Made by a program: the position numbers and the translations under genes. Shown here piece after piece: positions 34,527 through 41,066 of a stretch of DNA of 41,066 bases. Each line of letters begins with the position of its first letter. The first letter of the stretch is position 1. The stretch covers positions 1-41,066 of the forward strand of contig JBFMBK010000019.1 of assembly GCA_040755295.1 (NCBI GenBank), in the 5' to 3' direction. Origin of the DNA: Bacillota bacterium. GTDB lineage: Bacteria > Bacillota > Desulfotomaculia > Desulfotomaculales > Ammonificaceae. The notes beneath the pieces were generated by a model. It was not told where the DNA came from and ran no database searches. It saw nothing but the letters and a program-made list of their open reading frames with translations.

Positions 34527-34557
34527 AACGGCCTTCCCTTTCACGAAAGGACGTTTT
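34527..34557 (+). terminator. Degraded terminator after the glucosaminidase remnant
   Basis: CCTTT-CACG-AAAGG within an ACG...CGT frame, followed by TTTTTG, corresponds to the intact terminator at 32006-32040. The stem has accumulated mismatches, as expected for a relic. Confidence 0.55.
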
Positions 34558-34623
34558 TGTTATCACATGTAAAGCGCTCCGGCGTACTAGATACAGCGGC
34601 GGGTCTGATTCGGTCAGCCAACG

Positions 34624-35129
34624 TCAGCCTTTTGCGGAAAAGCCTTGGTGATGTATAACGAAGCCCTTAGCCCTATTTTTATTAAACGGCAAAGCAAGAA
34701 CGTATTCCTGCGGAACACCTTCGAGCATCAAGTCCGGAAGGCTTCTGAACCCAAACCTTTTATAGTATTCAGGTTCGCCCACAAGAACGCAGCCTTGGGC
34801 TCCCAATGATTTCAGCAAAGACAGACCTTCATGGGCAAGAGCCTTCCCGATCCCTTGCTTTTGAAATCTTGGCAGCACCGAGATAGGACCAAGCCCGTAC
34901 CAATTATGGTTGCCGTCGGAACGGTTACCGGTGAGAAAGCGATATGGCCGACCACTTTTCCGCCAACCTCGGCGACCAGCGAGACAGTCAGCGCATTGGA
35001 GGCGCGTAAGGCATTGATTATGAATTGTTCTGTATTATTGCTATGGGGATGGTTTTCAAAAGCCTCTTTGGTGATCTCAAATATCGCCTCAATGTCGGAT
35101 TCTTTCTCGTTACGGATAATCATATTCAA
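34624..35129 (-). pseudogene. GNAT-family N-acetyltransferase with one-base frameshift
   Basis: The first part (MNMIIRNEKESDIEAIFEIT... to GKVVGHIAFSPVTV) and the second part (SDGNHNWYGLGPISVLPRFQ, KQGIGKALAHEGL, GCVLVGEPEYYKRFGF) are in different frames. They join perfectly if one base is restored near 34919-34923. Together they make a normal ~168-aa GNAT acetyltransferase of the YhbS-like type with the acetyl-CoA motif QKQGIGKAL. Either the gene is recently inactivated or the base is a sequencing error; there is no homopolymer at the site. Confidence 0.8.
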
Positions 35130-35202
35130 GGCACTCCCGCTCCCTTCTAGGTGGATATTTCTATTGTGCTATGGTTATATGAAATTCCGAGTCCCTCTCT
35201 TT

Positions 35203-35634
35203 TTAATCGATTTCATACCCGCAATCATAGCATTCCTTATCTATAATACAGATAATTCCTCCGCATTTGGGACATCTCCACTCATTTTCTTGTTCCTTAA
35301 GCCATTGTTCCGCGCCAATCTTTTTTATCCGTAGTAAATTACCAATAAGGCTCACTTTATCATCGCGAAGATGTCGCTGATCAAGTTTCTTAAGATTAGC
35401 GCAAGGGAAATCGTTGCATTCAAAACAAAACTCTATTTGTCTCTTTCTTAACAATGCGCAATCCCTTTTAACCCATGCGCAGTTCTTATCCTGTATCCGG
35501 CAGCCCCTGCAGCCGTGTTTCAGGTTTTTTTCTCTTAACAATCCTTTTGCCCTTGCGAGATAATGCCTGCAGGTACCGCAATAGAATCCGCACGGGCCTG
35601 CCAAGTCTATTTCACTGAATTTTTGATGGCTCAT
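35203..35634 (-). CDS. DUF3795-type Cys-rich protein
   Basis: This 143-aa protein is Cys-rich. It carries CGFYCGTCRHYLARAKG and a GCRGCR knuckle, then CFECNDFPC, and a C-terminal zinc-ribbon-like CPKCGG...CYDCGYE. The first part fits the DUF3795 family of unknown function. The extra C-terminal ribbon is likely a zinc site. The start is ATG at 35632-35634 after GAGGAGACACA. It is on the same strand as the GNAT relic, 73 nt upstream of it. Confidence 0.82.
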   Translation of the reverse strand: MSHQKFSEIDLAGPCGFYCGTCRHYLARAKGLLREKNLKHGCRGCRIQDKNCAWVKRDCALLRKRQIEFCFECNDFPCANLKKLDQRHLRDDKVSLIGNLLRIKKIGAEQWLKEQENEWRCPKCGGIICIIDKECYDCGYEID

Positions 35635-35783
35635 TGTGTCTCCTCAATCTATAAAATCATTCAATAGTCAGTCGGAGCGCTCCGGCTGGATGAACGACAG
35701 AGGCTCGGTTTGATCCTGTAGATGATTGCTACCCCCCCCTCGACAACATAAGAATCACTTAATCCTGCCCCAAGGCCGCTTTT

Positions 35784-37538
35784 CTACCGCTTCTTAGCCC
35801 AGACGATATCCGTGTACTCGGAGTACAGCCGCCGGGAGTCGACGACTTTGTAAGCTCGGATGCGGTACCCGTACGTCGCTCCACCTTGCATCGGCGGGTT
35901 GTCATAACCGGAGTTGGTCCAAGTGGTGGTGTCAGGCACGGTAGTGTGAACAACCTTCCAATCCTTTTCGTAAAGTCCTTTCCTTTCGATTTCAAACCCG
36001 TCTTCGTCGTTCGAGCAGTCCTTCCACGTAACGGTAATCCGACACGAAACGGAGTTGTCCGCCTTTATAGTGGTAGGCTTTGCCGGCGGTACGGAAACTG
36101 GTTCATCTCCAGGAGACCTTTCTCTCGTAGAGGAAGGCTCTTCTTCCGCGGCAGGTTCTTCCCCGGTACGCGGCTCCCCATCCGGGGGTGTTCCGTCTGC
36201 CGGAGGCGCGTCCTCAGGCGGCGCTTCTCTTGGGGGCGCTCCCTCCGCGGGAGGAATCTCGACCGGTGATTCGGCAAAGGCGAAACGAATGTGGATCTCG
36301 TAGCCGTCTTTAGTCTTACCGGGCGAATAGCGGTAACCGTAAACCTTGGTTAGAAAAACCGGGTAAATATCGGTAGACGGGCCGGGCCGGCTCGCCGGGT
36401 CGTGGAAAGCGAGGAATTTCACCACGCTGCCGTCGTCCGGGTCGGTGTAAGTTTGTGCGCCCACAACGGTGACCATATGGCCGCCGATGCGTTCACCGTC
36501 TTTTTTATACTCCAGAGAAATCTCAACGTCCTGTCCTTTTTTTAGTTCGACAACGATCTTCTCAAAAAAACCCGAGTCGAATCTGTCACCGATCTGGTGG
36601 GTTTCGATAGGCAGGTGGTGGCGGTCGATAAACTTCTTTTTGCCGTTGAGAAAGTCGCTTAGAACGTTCACCCCGCCGACATGTCTTCGCTTTGCCGCAT
36701 CCCAGCGCTCTCCCCAGTTCATGTCGTTCTTCAGCTCTTGAATGACCTGGTCCGCCGTCTCAGGCATCTTATCCTTGAAATCATATTTCTCCGCCAGCCA
36801 AATCAGCGAATTGGCCGTTGAAGTCGGGACGCATTCGTTCCGGCGCTGGTCGATATCGGGAACGCCGTCCCGATGAAACGTAATATCTTCCGGTGTCGCG
36901 GCATACGCCGCTTCGGGCGCTCCGTAATACCCGCCGTCAGGTGTGCTGTCGCTCGCGGCGGCCGGAGCAGGCTTGTCGGGGTATTTTTCCGTCAAACCCG
37001 TCGGATCCGGCGACCAGATATCCCCGAATTCATCAACGCCGACCTCGGCAACCGTAACGTCCCTGGCGGCGGCCGCTCCCTTCGGAACAGTCCCGTCCCA
37101 GCCGACGGTGGCGTCCGATGCCTTAATCGGCTTCTCCGTTAAAACCACCCTCAGCTTCAGGTCTTTACGCGACGGGGCGTCTGCATCGTTGAACACAAAA
37201 GAAAAGCTGAACGGCTCCGCGGTTGATGCGACCACCGCCACGTTCCGGACCACCCACTCCTCCTGCACCTTGCCTTTGACGCTGTAATTTTTCCACTTGC
37301 CGTCCTTGTTCAGGTCGGCGACAACGTTGACGAATTGTCTCTCCTTAAAATCCCTTTTCACAGGAACCACCGCGTACCCGGCCCCGTTTGGTTCGTTAAG
37401 GTACGTGACCGCAAACAGCTTGACCGCGCCGCCTATCGCCTGGGAGTTGTATGCTTTCTCCCCGCGGCAGCCGGTCAGAAGCGCTCCGAAAACGATCACC
37501 GCTAATACCGCTCCTAGAGTCTTGAACCCGGTTTTCAT
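35784..37538 (-). CDS. Lipoprotein with C39-like cysteine peptidase and fibronectin-III domain
   Basis: This 584-aa exported lipoprotein has lipobox ALLTGC (lipidated C24). An N-terminal beta domain (40-185) precedes a C39-like peptidase domain with Q231 and catalytic C236 (DIDQRRNECVPTSTANS), H354 (GGHMVTVVG) and D380 (FHDPAS). In C39-type peptidases the motif is CGPTS, so Gly237 is Val here. A Pro/Glu-rich linker (about 415-490) precedes a fibronectin-III-like domain (ITVTWKDCSNDEDGFEIERKG). It probably cleaves peptides outside the membrane; the substrate is unknown. The start is ATG at 37536-37538 after AAGGGGGAGACTTC. A decayed paralogue lies at 23333-25050. Confidence 0.85.
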   Translation of the reverse strand: MKTGFKTLGAVLAVIVFGALLTGCRGEKAYNSQAIGGAVKLFAVTYLNEPNGAGYAVVPVKRDFKERQFVNVVADLNKDGKWKNYSVKGKVQEEWVVRNVAVVASTAEPFSFSFVFNDADAPSRKDLKLRVVLTEKPIKASDATVGWDGTVPKGAAAARDVTVAEVGVDEFGDIWSPDPTGLTEKYPDKPAPAAASDSTPDGGYYGAPEAAYAATPEDITFHRDGVPDIDQRRNECVPTSTANSLIWLAEKYDFKDKMPETADQVIQELKNDMNWGERWDAAKRRHVGGVNVLSDFLNGKKKFIDRHHLPIETHQIGDRFDSGFFEKIVVELKKGQDVEISLEYKKDGERIGGHMVTVVGAQTYTDPDDGSVVKFLAFHDPASRPGPSTDIYPVFLTKVYGYRYSPGKTKDGYEIHIRFAFAESPVEIPPAEGAPPREAPPEDAPPADGTPPDGEPRTGEEPAAEEEPSSTRERSPGDEPVSVPPAKPTTIKADNSVSCRITVTWKDCSNDEDGFEIERKGLYEKDWKVVHTTVPDTTTWTNSGYDNPPMQGGATYGYRIRAYKVVDSRRLYSEYTDIVWAKKR

Positions 37539-37892
37539 GAAGTCTCCCCCTTCCCGTGCAAAGCCCGCCGGCAGAATGCCTCGACCTTTCCTAGAAACTT
37601 CCGGACCGCCAAAATATGGGCGCTATCGCCGCTTTATTCAGTTCCTCAGCCAAGCGTAGAACATCCTGCAGCACTCTGAATTTTAACGGAATGCTTACCT
37701 CTTTACTTTTTGTCTCCTGCCGGGTCAGGTGCCGATGCGATGGAGTATGTAAAACGCAGACAATATAAGTTCGGAGAGTCGAGGCAGCATAGCGTTTTCT
37801 AAAGATTCTCGAATCGTGTTGTATTTCCTGCCGAATTTTTGCAAATTGCAGTCTCTGCTTCATCAAAGTAAAAGCACTTTAAGGCGGTCTTT

Positions 37893-38072
37893 TTACTTAA
37901 TTTTGTATCGCGCCTTGATCTCCGCCCTTTCTTCCTCACCAAGGGACTTCATGTACACCCGCCACCCCGGGCACCACCTGATATGCCACCGCCAGAACCG
38001 GCCGCGGAGCGACTTCGGGTTCTTATCGTACTTCGCCCGCATCGAGCACCTGGGACAATTAGGCTCCGCCAT
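37893..38072 (-). CDS. Small CPxC/WCPGW protein, copy B
   Basis: This 59-aa protein (MAEPNCPRCSMRAKYDK...) is a close paralogue of the one at 28147-28329: the same CPxC knuckle, RFWRWHIRWCPGW core and charged tail. I chose the ATG at 38070-38072 with GGAGGCGG upstream; the frame is open 7 codons further, to 38093, but copy A starts at the same Met. It is divergent from the intact nitroreductase gene. Confidence 0.75.
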   Translation of the reverse strand: MAEPNCPRCSMRAKYDKNPKSLRGRFWRWHIRWCPGWRVYMKSLGEEERAEIKARYKIK

Positions 38073-38262
38073 TTTACCGCCTCCCAATGTCATTTTATCG
38101 TTCCGCTTATTTAAAAGCCTTTTCCAGGTATTATAAACTATTGTTAAGAAAGTTCTAAGTTAAACAGTTTGACAGTTCTAAGTTGCCTAACCGATTCTGA
38201 TTCTGACTGCTGTGTTCTTAGCTGTGAACGTTGATCGTAAACTAAGAAAGGTGTGGTCCTTT

Positions 38263-38835
38263 GTGCTCAAAGATTTGATTTTAAGCAACCGGAGCTGCCG
38301 GCGGTTCTACCAGGAAGTCAGGGTGGAAGCGCCAACTCTTAAAGAGCTGGTCGACCTGGCGAGGTTGTCCCCGTCGGCACGGAACGCGCAGCCGCTAAAG
38401 TACATCCTTTCTTCCAATCCGAACACCAACGAATTGATTTTCTCCTGCCTCGCCTGGGCCGGCTACATTAAAAACTGGAACCCGCCGGAGGGAGAAAGGC
38501 CGGCCGCATACATCATTATGCTCGGCGACAAAAAAATTGCTTCCTCCTTCGCTTACGATGCCGGGATCGCCGCGCAGAGCATCGTCTTGGGCGCAAGGGA
38601 AAAGGACTTGGCCGGCTGTATCCTCGGCTCGGTGCAGAAAGAGAAGGTAAGGGGCTTGCTTAATATCCCGGAGCAGTACGAAGTGCTGCTGGCAATTGCG
38701 GTCGGCAAACCAAAGGAGAAGGCTGTACTCGAGGAAATCGGCCCGGACGGGGACATCAAATACTGGCGGGACGCCGAAGGCGTCCACCACGTACCGAAGC
38801 GGCGTTTAGAGGAGCTGATTATCAGTTCATCCTAG
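38263..38835 (+). CDS. Nitroreductase-family flavoprotein
   Basis: This 190-aa FMN-dependent oxidoreductase of the nitroreductase family has N-terminal RSCRRF, LARLSPSARNAQPLKYIL (the family's substrate/FMN loop), ASSFAYDAGIAAQSIVLGA and GCILGSVQKEKVRGLL motifs. It would reduce nitro-compounds or quinones with NAD(P)H; the true substrate is not known. The start is GTG at 38263-38265 with AAAGGTG upstream; the frame is open to 38212 but without a ribosome-binding site. It is the intact counterpart of the relic at 28393-28600. Confidence 0.88.
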   Translation: MLKDLILSNRSCRRFYQEVRVEAPTLKELVDLARLSPSARNAQPLKYILSSNPNTNELIFSCLAWAGYIKNWNPPEGERPAAYIIMLGDKKIASSFAYDAGIAAQSIVLGAREKDLAGCILGSVQKEKVRGLLNIPEQYEVLLAIAVGKPKEKAVLEEIGPDGDIKYWRDAEGVHHVPKRRLEELIISSS

Positions 38836-38838
38836 ATA

Positions 38839-39087
38839 TTAATGGGCCTGCGGATCCGGCGTTTCCGTACCCGACCCTTCTAACACGCTGATTACTTGGT
38901 TTAGAGATGCCAGCTTCTCAACCTCATGCACGATTGCCGACAGAAACCTGAAGCGTTTTGTAACTCCCTCGTATCTCTCTACCCAGATATCTTCTGAGAC
39001 CTGTGAACAGTCACCCATCGTTTCTAATTCTTCATATGACTCCAAAAAATCCCGGCAGGCATCGACCGCCCGTTTTATTAGAAGCAC
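38839..39087 (-). CDS. Small hypothetical protein, possibly truncated at 5' end by RAYT
   Basis: This 82-aa helical protein (VLLIKRAVDACRDFLESYEE...) is not recognised. GTG at 39085-39087 lacks a ribosome-binding site, and the frame remains open upstream to about 39111, where the RAYT-associated repeat begins. It may be the 3' part of a gene cut by that insertion. Confidence 0.45.
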   Translation of the reverse strand: MLLIKRAVDACRDFLESYEELETMGDCSQVSEDIWVERYEGVTKRFRFLSAIVHEVEKLASLNQVISVLEGSGTETPDPQAH

Positions 39088-39110
39088 CAGGTTTTGAGCT
39101 TGGTAGTATT

Positions 39111-39140
39111 GGGGTCAGGTAGGGTCAGGTCTTGAATTAT
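39111..39140 (+). repeat. RAYT-associated REP sequence, left end
   Basis: GGGGTCAGGT followed by AGGGTCAGGTCTTGAATTAT lies just after the transposase stop codon. It is nearly the inverted repeat of the sequence before the transposase start. Confidence 0.8.
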
Positions 39141-39147
39141 CAGTTCT

Positions 39148-39999
39148 TTATTCTCTTACCCCTTTCGAAATCACTTTGCTGACCGTAGTATAGTGAATTC
39201 CCAGGTGATCCGCAATTTCCTTAAGTGTATACCCGTATTTTATATGGGCATCGTAGACATTTCTGTCCCTTTGGGATTTTGTATCTATTCCTTGGAAAAG
39301 CTTTTCGAGACCCGGCCTTCCTACATAGCGCTGTGGTCGAGGTATCTCTTTGATCTTTTCTTTGTCGGACAATAGGTCTTTAAACTTCTCGACAAAACCT
39401 TCCTTACCCAGCAACACCTGCCCTTGAAGTTCGTCCCAGGGTGACGCCATATGCATACCTTCCTTAACAAACAACCGATATTTCTTTTGGGCAACCTTAC
39501 GGTTAGTACTGAATACACCCAATATCCAGTCTACTGAAAGATAACCGGGTACCGGTTCTAATCCTGCGGTAGCCGCGTAACTGCTCCACAGCCACTGTTT
39601 TGGTTCTTCGACCATCTTCGCTCGTACGGGATTTAATACCACATAGCGGCAGAGTTCGAGCAGGTAACTTTCTTTATCGACTAGGATCGCCTTGAAGCGT
39701 CCCTGAAAAACATGGCCCGGTTTGTCGTGTGTGCGGTTGTATTTCTGGGTATACACGCCGTTAAGTTGGCGCATGCCGACGGAAAGGTTTGCGTCGAGTG
39801 TTTCGACTAAGAGGTGGAAGTGATTGTCCATGAGGCAGTAGGCGTGGCAAAGCCAGTTGTAGCGCTTAGAAACGGAAGCAAGGACAGAGAGAAAGTTCTT
39901 TCGGTCCTGATCATCGTCAAAAACTTTATCCCGCGCATTGCCCCGGGATGTTATATGATAGACGGCTCCTGGATATTCGACTCGCAACGGTCTGGCCAT
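39148..39999 (-). mobile_element. REP-associated tyrosine transposase (Y1/IS200-like) with C-terminal HTH
   Basis: This 283-aa Y1-type transposase (RAYT) begins MARPLRVEYPGAVYHITSRG. It has the HUH signature NHFHLLVE (H60, H62), a Tyr in the GVYTQKYNRTH helix, and PGHVFQGRFKAILVD. A C-terminal helix-turn-helix (GYTLKEIADHLGIHYTTVSK) is common in one RAYT subgroup. These enzymes cut single-stranded REP hairpins. The start is ATG at 39997-39999. REP-like sequences flank it on both sides in inverted orientation, making an element of about 940 bp. Confidence 0.92.
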
Positions 40000-40026
40000 G
40001 TGGCTACTTTAACAGAGATAATCCGA

Positions 40027-40046
40027 TATTTCAAGACCTGACCCCT
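40027..40046 (-). repeat. RAYT-associated REP sequence, right end
   Basis: ATATTTCAAGACCTGACCCC is the inverted partner of the left end (about 16 of 18 bases pair). It also supplies the last codons and stop of the OLD-family gene. Confidence 0.8.
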
Positions 40047-41066
40047 ATTCTTTGACCCGTATATACATCAATAATTGCGCTAAGCATATAATGAATATTT
40101 TTATCTGACAAAGACAGTGTGTATTCGAGTGTTTTCGGCACACCACAAACTTCTATATGGGCATTCTGGCACAACTCATCGATCTTATTATATCGATCAG
40201 ATGCATCGCCAGTACTTAGTTTTGATATAACATCACTCAAGGCTGTTTGGTCGCAGTCAAAGTCTAAATCTTTGGAAATATACTGCGCTCGCAAGGTCTT
40301 GTCTGTACAACGATCGTCATCTGTAATTATAGCAGCCTTGATGGTTTGCCTTTGTGGGTCGTTAGCAAAACAAAGCAATTTGGAAAACGGCTCAAAAGAA
40401 ACACCATCTACATTAACCACTGTCACGGCATATTTATCAAGCGGGCGGTGAATCATTTTTGCCAAGCATGGTAAAATGAGCGCTTCGCTGATACCTTCAA
40501 CGAATATAATGCCTTTCGCAAAAAGCATTTGTGATTTTGTCACATCAAGATACCGCTCCAGATAATACTTATCCCTTTCATCCAAGTTGCTTTCGGAAAG
40601 GGATAAACAATCGATTCTGTGAGCATTTTCGAATAATAGAACAATCTTATCAATGCCAATACGTGAAATAAGTGTCGGCGAATGTGTAGTATAAATTACC
40701 TGTACATTATCATTATTTGAATTCTTTTCAAAAAAGCTATGTACAAGTTCCTGAAGCTGCGGATGTAGGTGAGCCTCGGGTTCCTCCACCAATAGTAAAC
40801 TGAACAGCGTTTCGGCAGTAGCAGCCTCGATATCCCCCAAGACCGCCGCCATAAAGAGCAAATTATTATAACCCAACCCATTTTGCATTATCTCAAATTT
40901 CTTGCTTAATTCAGACGAGAGAGCTTCTTTTATTCTTTCGCTGAGCACCTTACTTTCTAATGTCCACACATCAATATAAATACCGTCGCTTTCGGCATCA
41001 GTAGATTTAGTCCATTCATCAGTGGTATAAAGTCCTCTGACTTCTTGCTGTATAGGGTTGTCATTT
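40031..41066 (-). CDS. OLD-family ATP-dependent nuclease, partial
   Basis: This is the C-terminal ~345 residues of an AAA-ATPase/TOPRIM protein of the overcoming-lysogenization-defect (OLD/RecF-like) class. The frame is open to the window edge. The Walker B/signature region reads LLLVEEPEAHLHPQLQE, followed by VIYTTHSPTLISRI. The TOPRIM domain starts GIIFVEGISEALILPCLA, with AAIITDDDR supplying the acidic cluster. Such proteins act in phage defence and DNA repair. The natural C-terminus is probably missing: the frame runs into the RAYT repeat and its last residues (...GQRIGVRS) and TGA come from that repeat. Confidence 0.85.
   Translation of the reverse strand, partial: NDNPIQQEVRGLYTTDEWTKSTDAESDGIYIDVWTLESKVLSERIKEALSSELSKKFEIMQNGLGYNNLLFMAAVLGDIEAATAETLFSLLLVEEPEAHLHPQLQELVHSFFEKNSNNDNVQVIYTTHSPTLISRIGIDKIVLLFENAHRIDCLSLSESNLDERDKYYLERYLDVTKSQMLFAKGIIFVEGISEALILPCLAKMIHRPLDKYAVTVVNVDGVSFEPFSKLLCFANDPQRQTIKAAIITDDDRCTDKTLRAQYISKDLDFDCDQTALSDVISKLSTGDASDRYNKIDELCQNAHIEVCGVPKTLEYTLSLSDKNIHYMLSAIIDVYTGQRIGVRS

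Noticed and set aside
37720-37735. GGGTCAGGT match considered as another REP end
   Set aside because: Only nine bases match the RAYT end; no partner repeat is nearby.
37591-37866. 91-codon minus-strand frame between the lipoprotein and the small CPxC gene
   Set aside because: No ribosome-binding site, mixed composition and no resemblance to a family; its counterpart is absent near copy A.

Overview
The window comes from a Gram-positive, spore-forming, low-to-mid GC Clostridia-type bacterium. The gene content best fits the Desulfotomaculum/Pelotomaculum group of Peptococcaceae. Supporting features are a dissimilatory-type ATP sulfurylase (sat), CotF-like spore coat proteins, the TepA/YlzJ pair typical of Firmicutes, a DacF-type D,D-carboxypeptidase, secreted proteins with copper-amine-oxidase-N (stalk) domains, a UXX-star selenoprotein and an Oceanobacillus-like group IIC intron. 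The taxonomic placement is inference from content; no search was run.

Layout. 1-7.6 kb: rpoC and rpoB on the minus strand with their own sigma-A-type promoter and a roughly 250-nt leader. rplJ/rplL, the usual neighbours upstream of rpoB, are absent. 7.6-8.1 kb: a 436-nt group IIC intron without an ORF, inserted just after a terminator hairpin. 8.2-9.6 kb: two CotF-like coat genes, a lone Flp-type pilin and a TFIIB-type zinc-ribbon protein. 9.7-13 kb: a Ca2+-type P-ATPase with a repeat-filled leader, then tRNA-Leu(UAA). 13.2-21.2 kb: sat, ychF, a long FtsA-like protein, ylzJ, tepA and dacF, with structured repeats set into the intergenic regions. 21.5-23.3 kb: an XRE regulator and a B12-binding-type radical SAM protein.

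23.3-38.8 kb is an accessory region shaped by duplication and decay. Two copies of a module (secreted C39-like cysteine-peptidase lipoprotein, small CPxC/WCPGW protein, nitroreductase) lie about 12 kb apart. The first copy is broken: start codon lost, one-base frameshift, and only the 3' part of the nitroreductase left. The second copy is intact. Between them lie a selenoprotein gene hidden by its in-frame TGA, a SEC-C protein, a PLD-like membrane protein, a sensor-kinase-like ATPase that has lost its phosphoacceptor His, a GH73 glucosaminidase with copper-amine-oxidase-N domains, a papain-like protease with the same N-terminal domains, a 43-codon remnant of a second glucosaminidase, and a frameshifted GNAT acetyltransferase. 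38.8-41 kb: a REP-associated tyrosine transposase (RAYT) with flanking inverted repeats has inserted at the 3' end of an OLD-family nuclease gene that runs off the window.

Signals that ordinary gene calling would miss: (i) the TGA-containing selenoprotein at 25382-25597; (ii) a family of structured repeats at 12.5, 12.6, 15.9, 16.15 and 19.5 kb, mostly placed just upstream of Shine-Dalgarno-like sequences; (iii) the ORF-less IIC intron; (iv) a shared 20-bp palindromic box at the same distance from the -10 of the XRE gene and of the His-less kinase gene, suggesting a small regulon.
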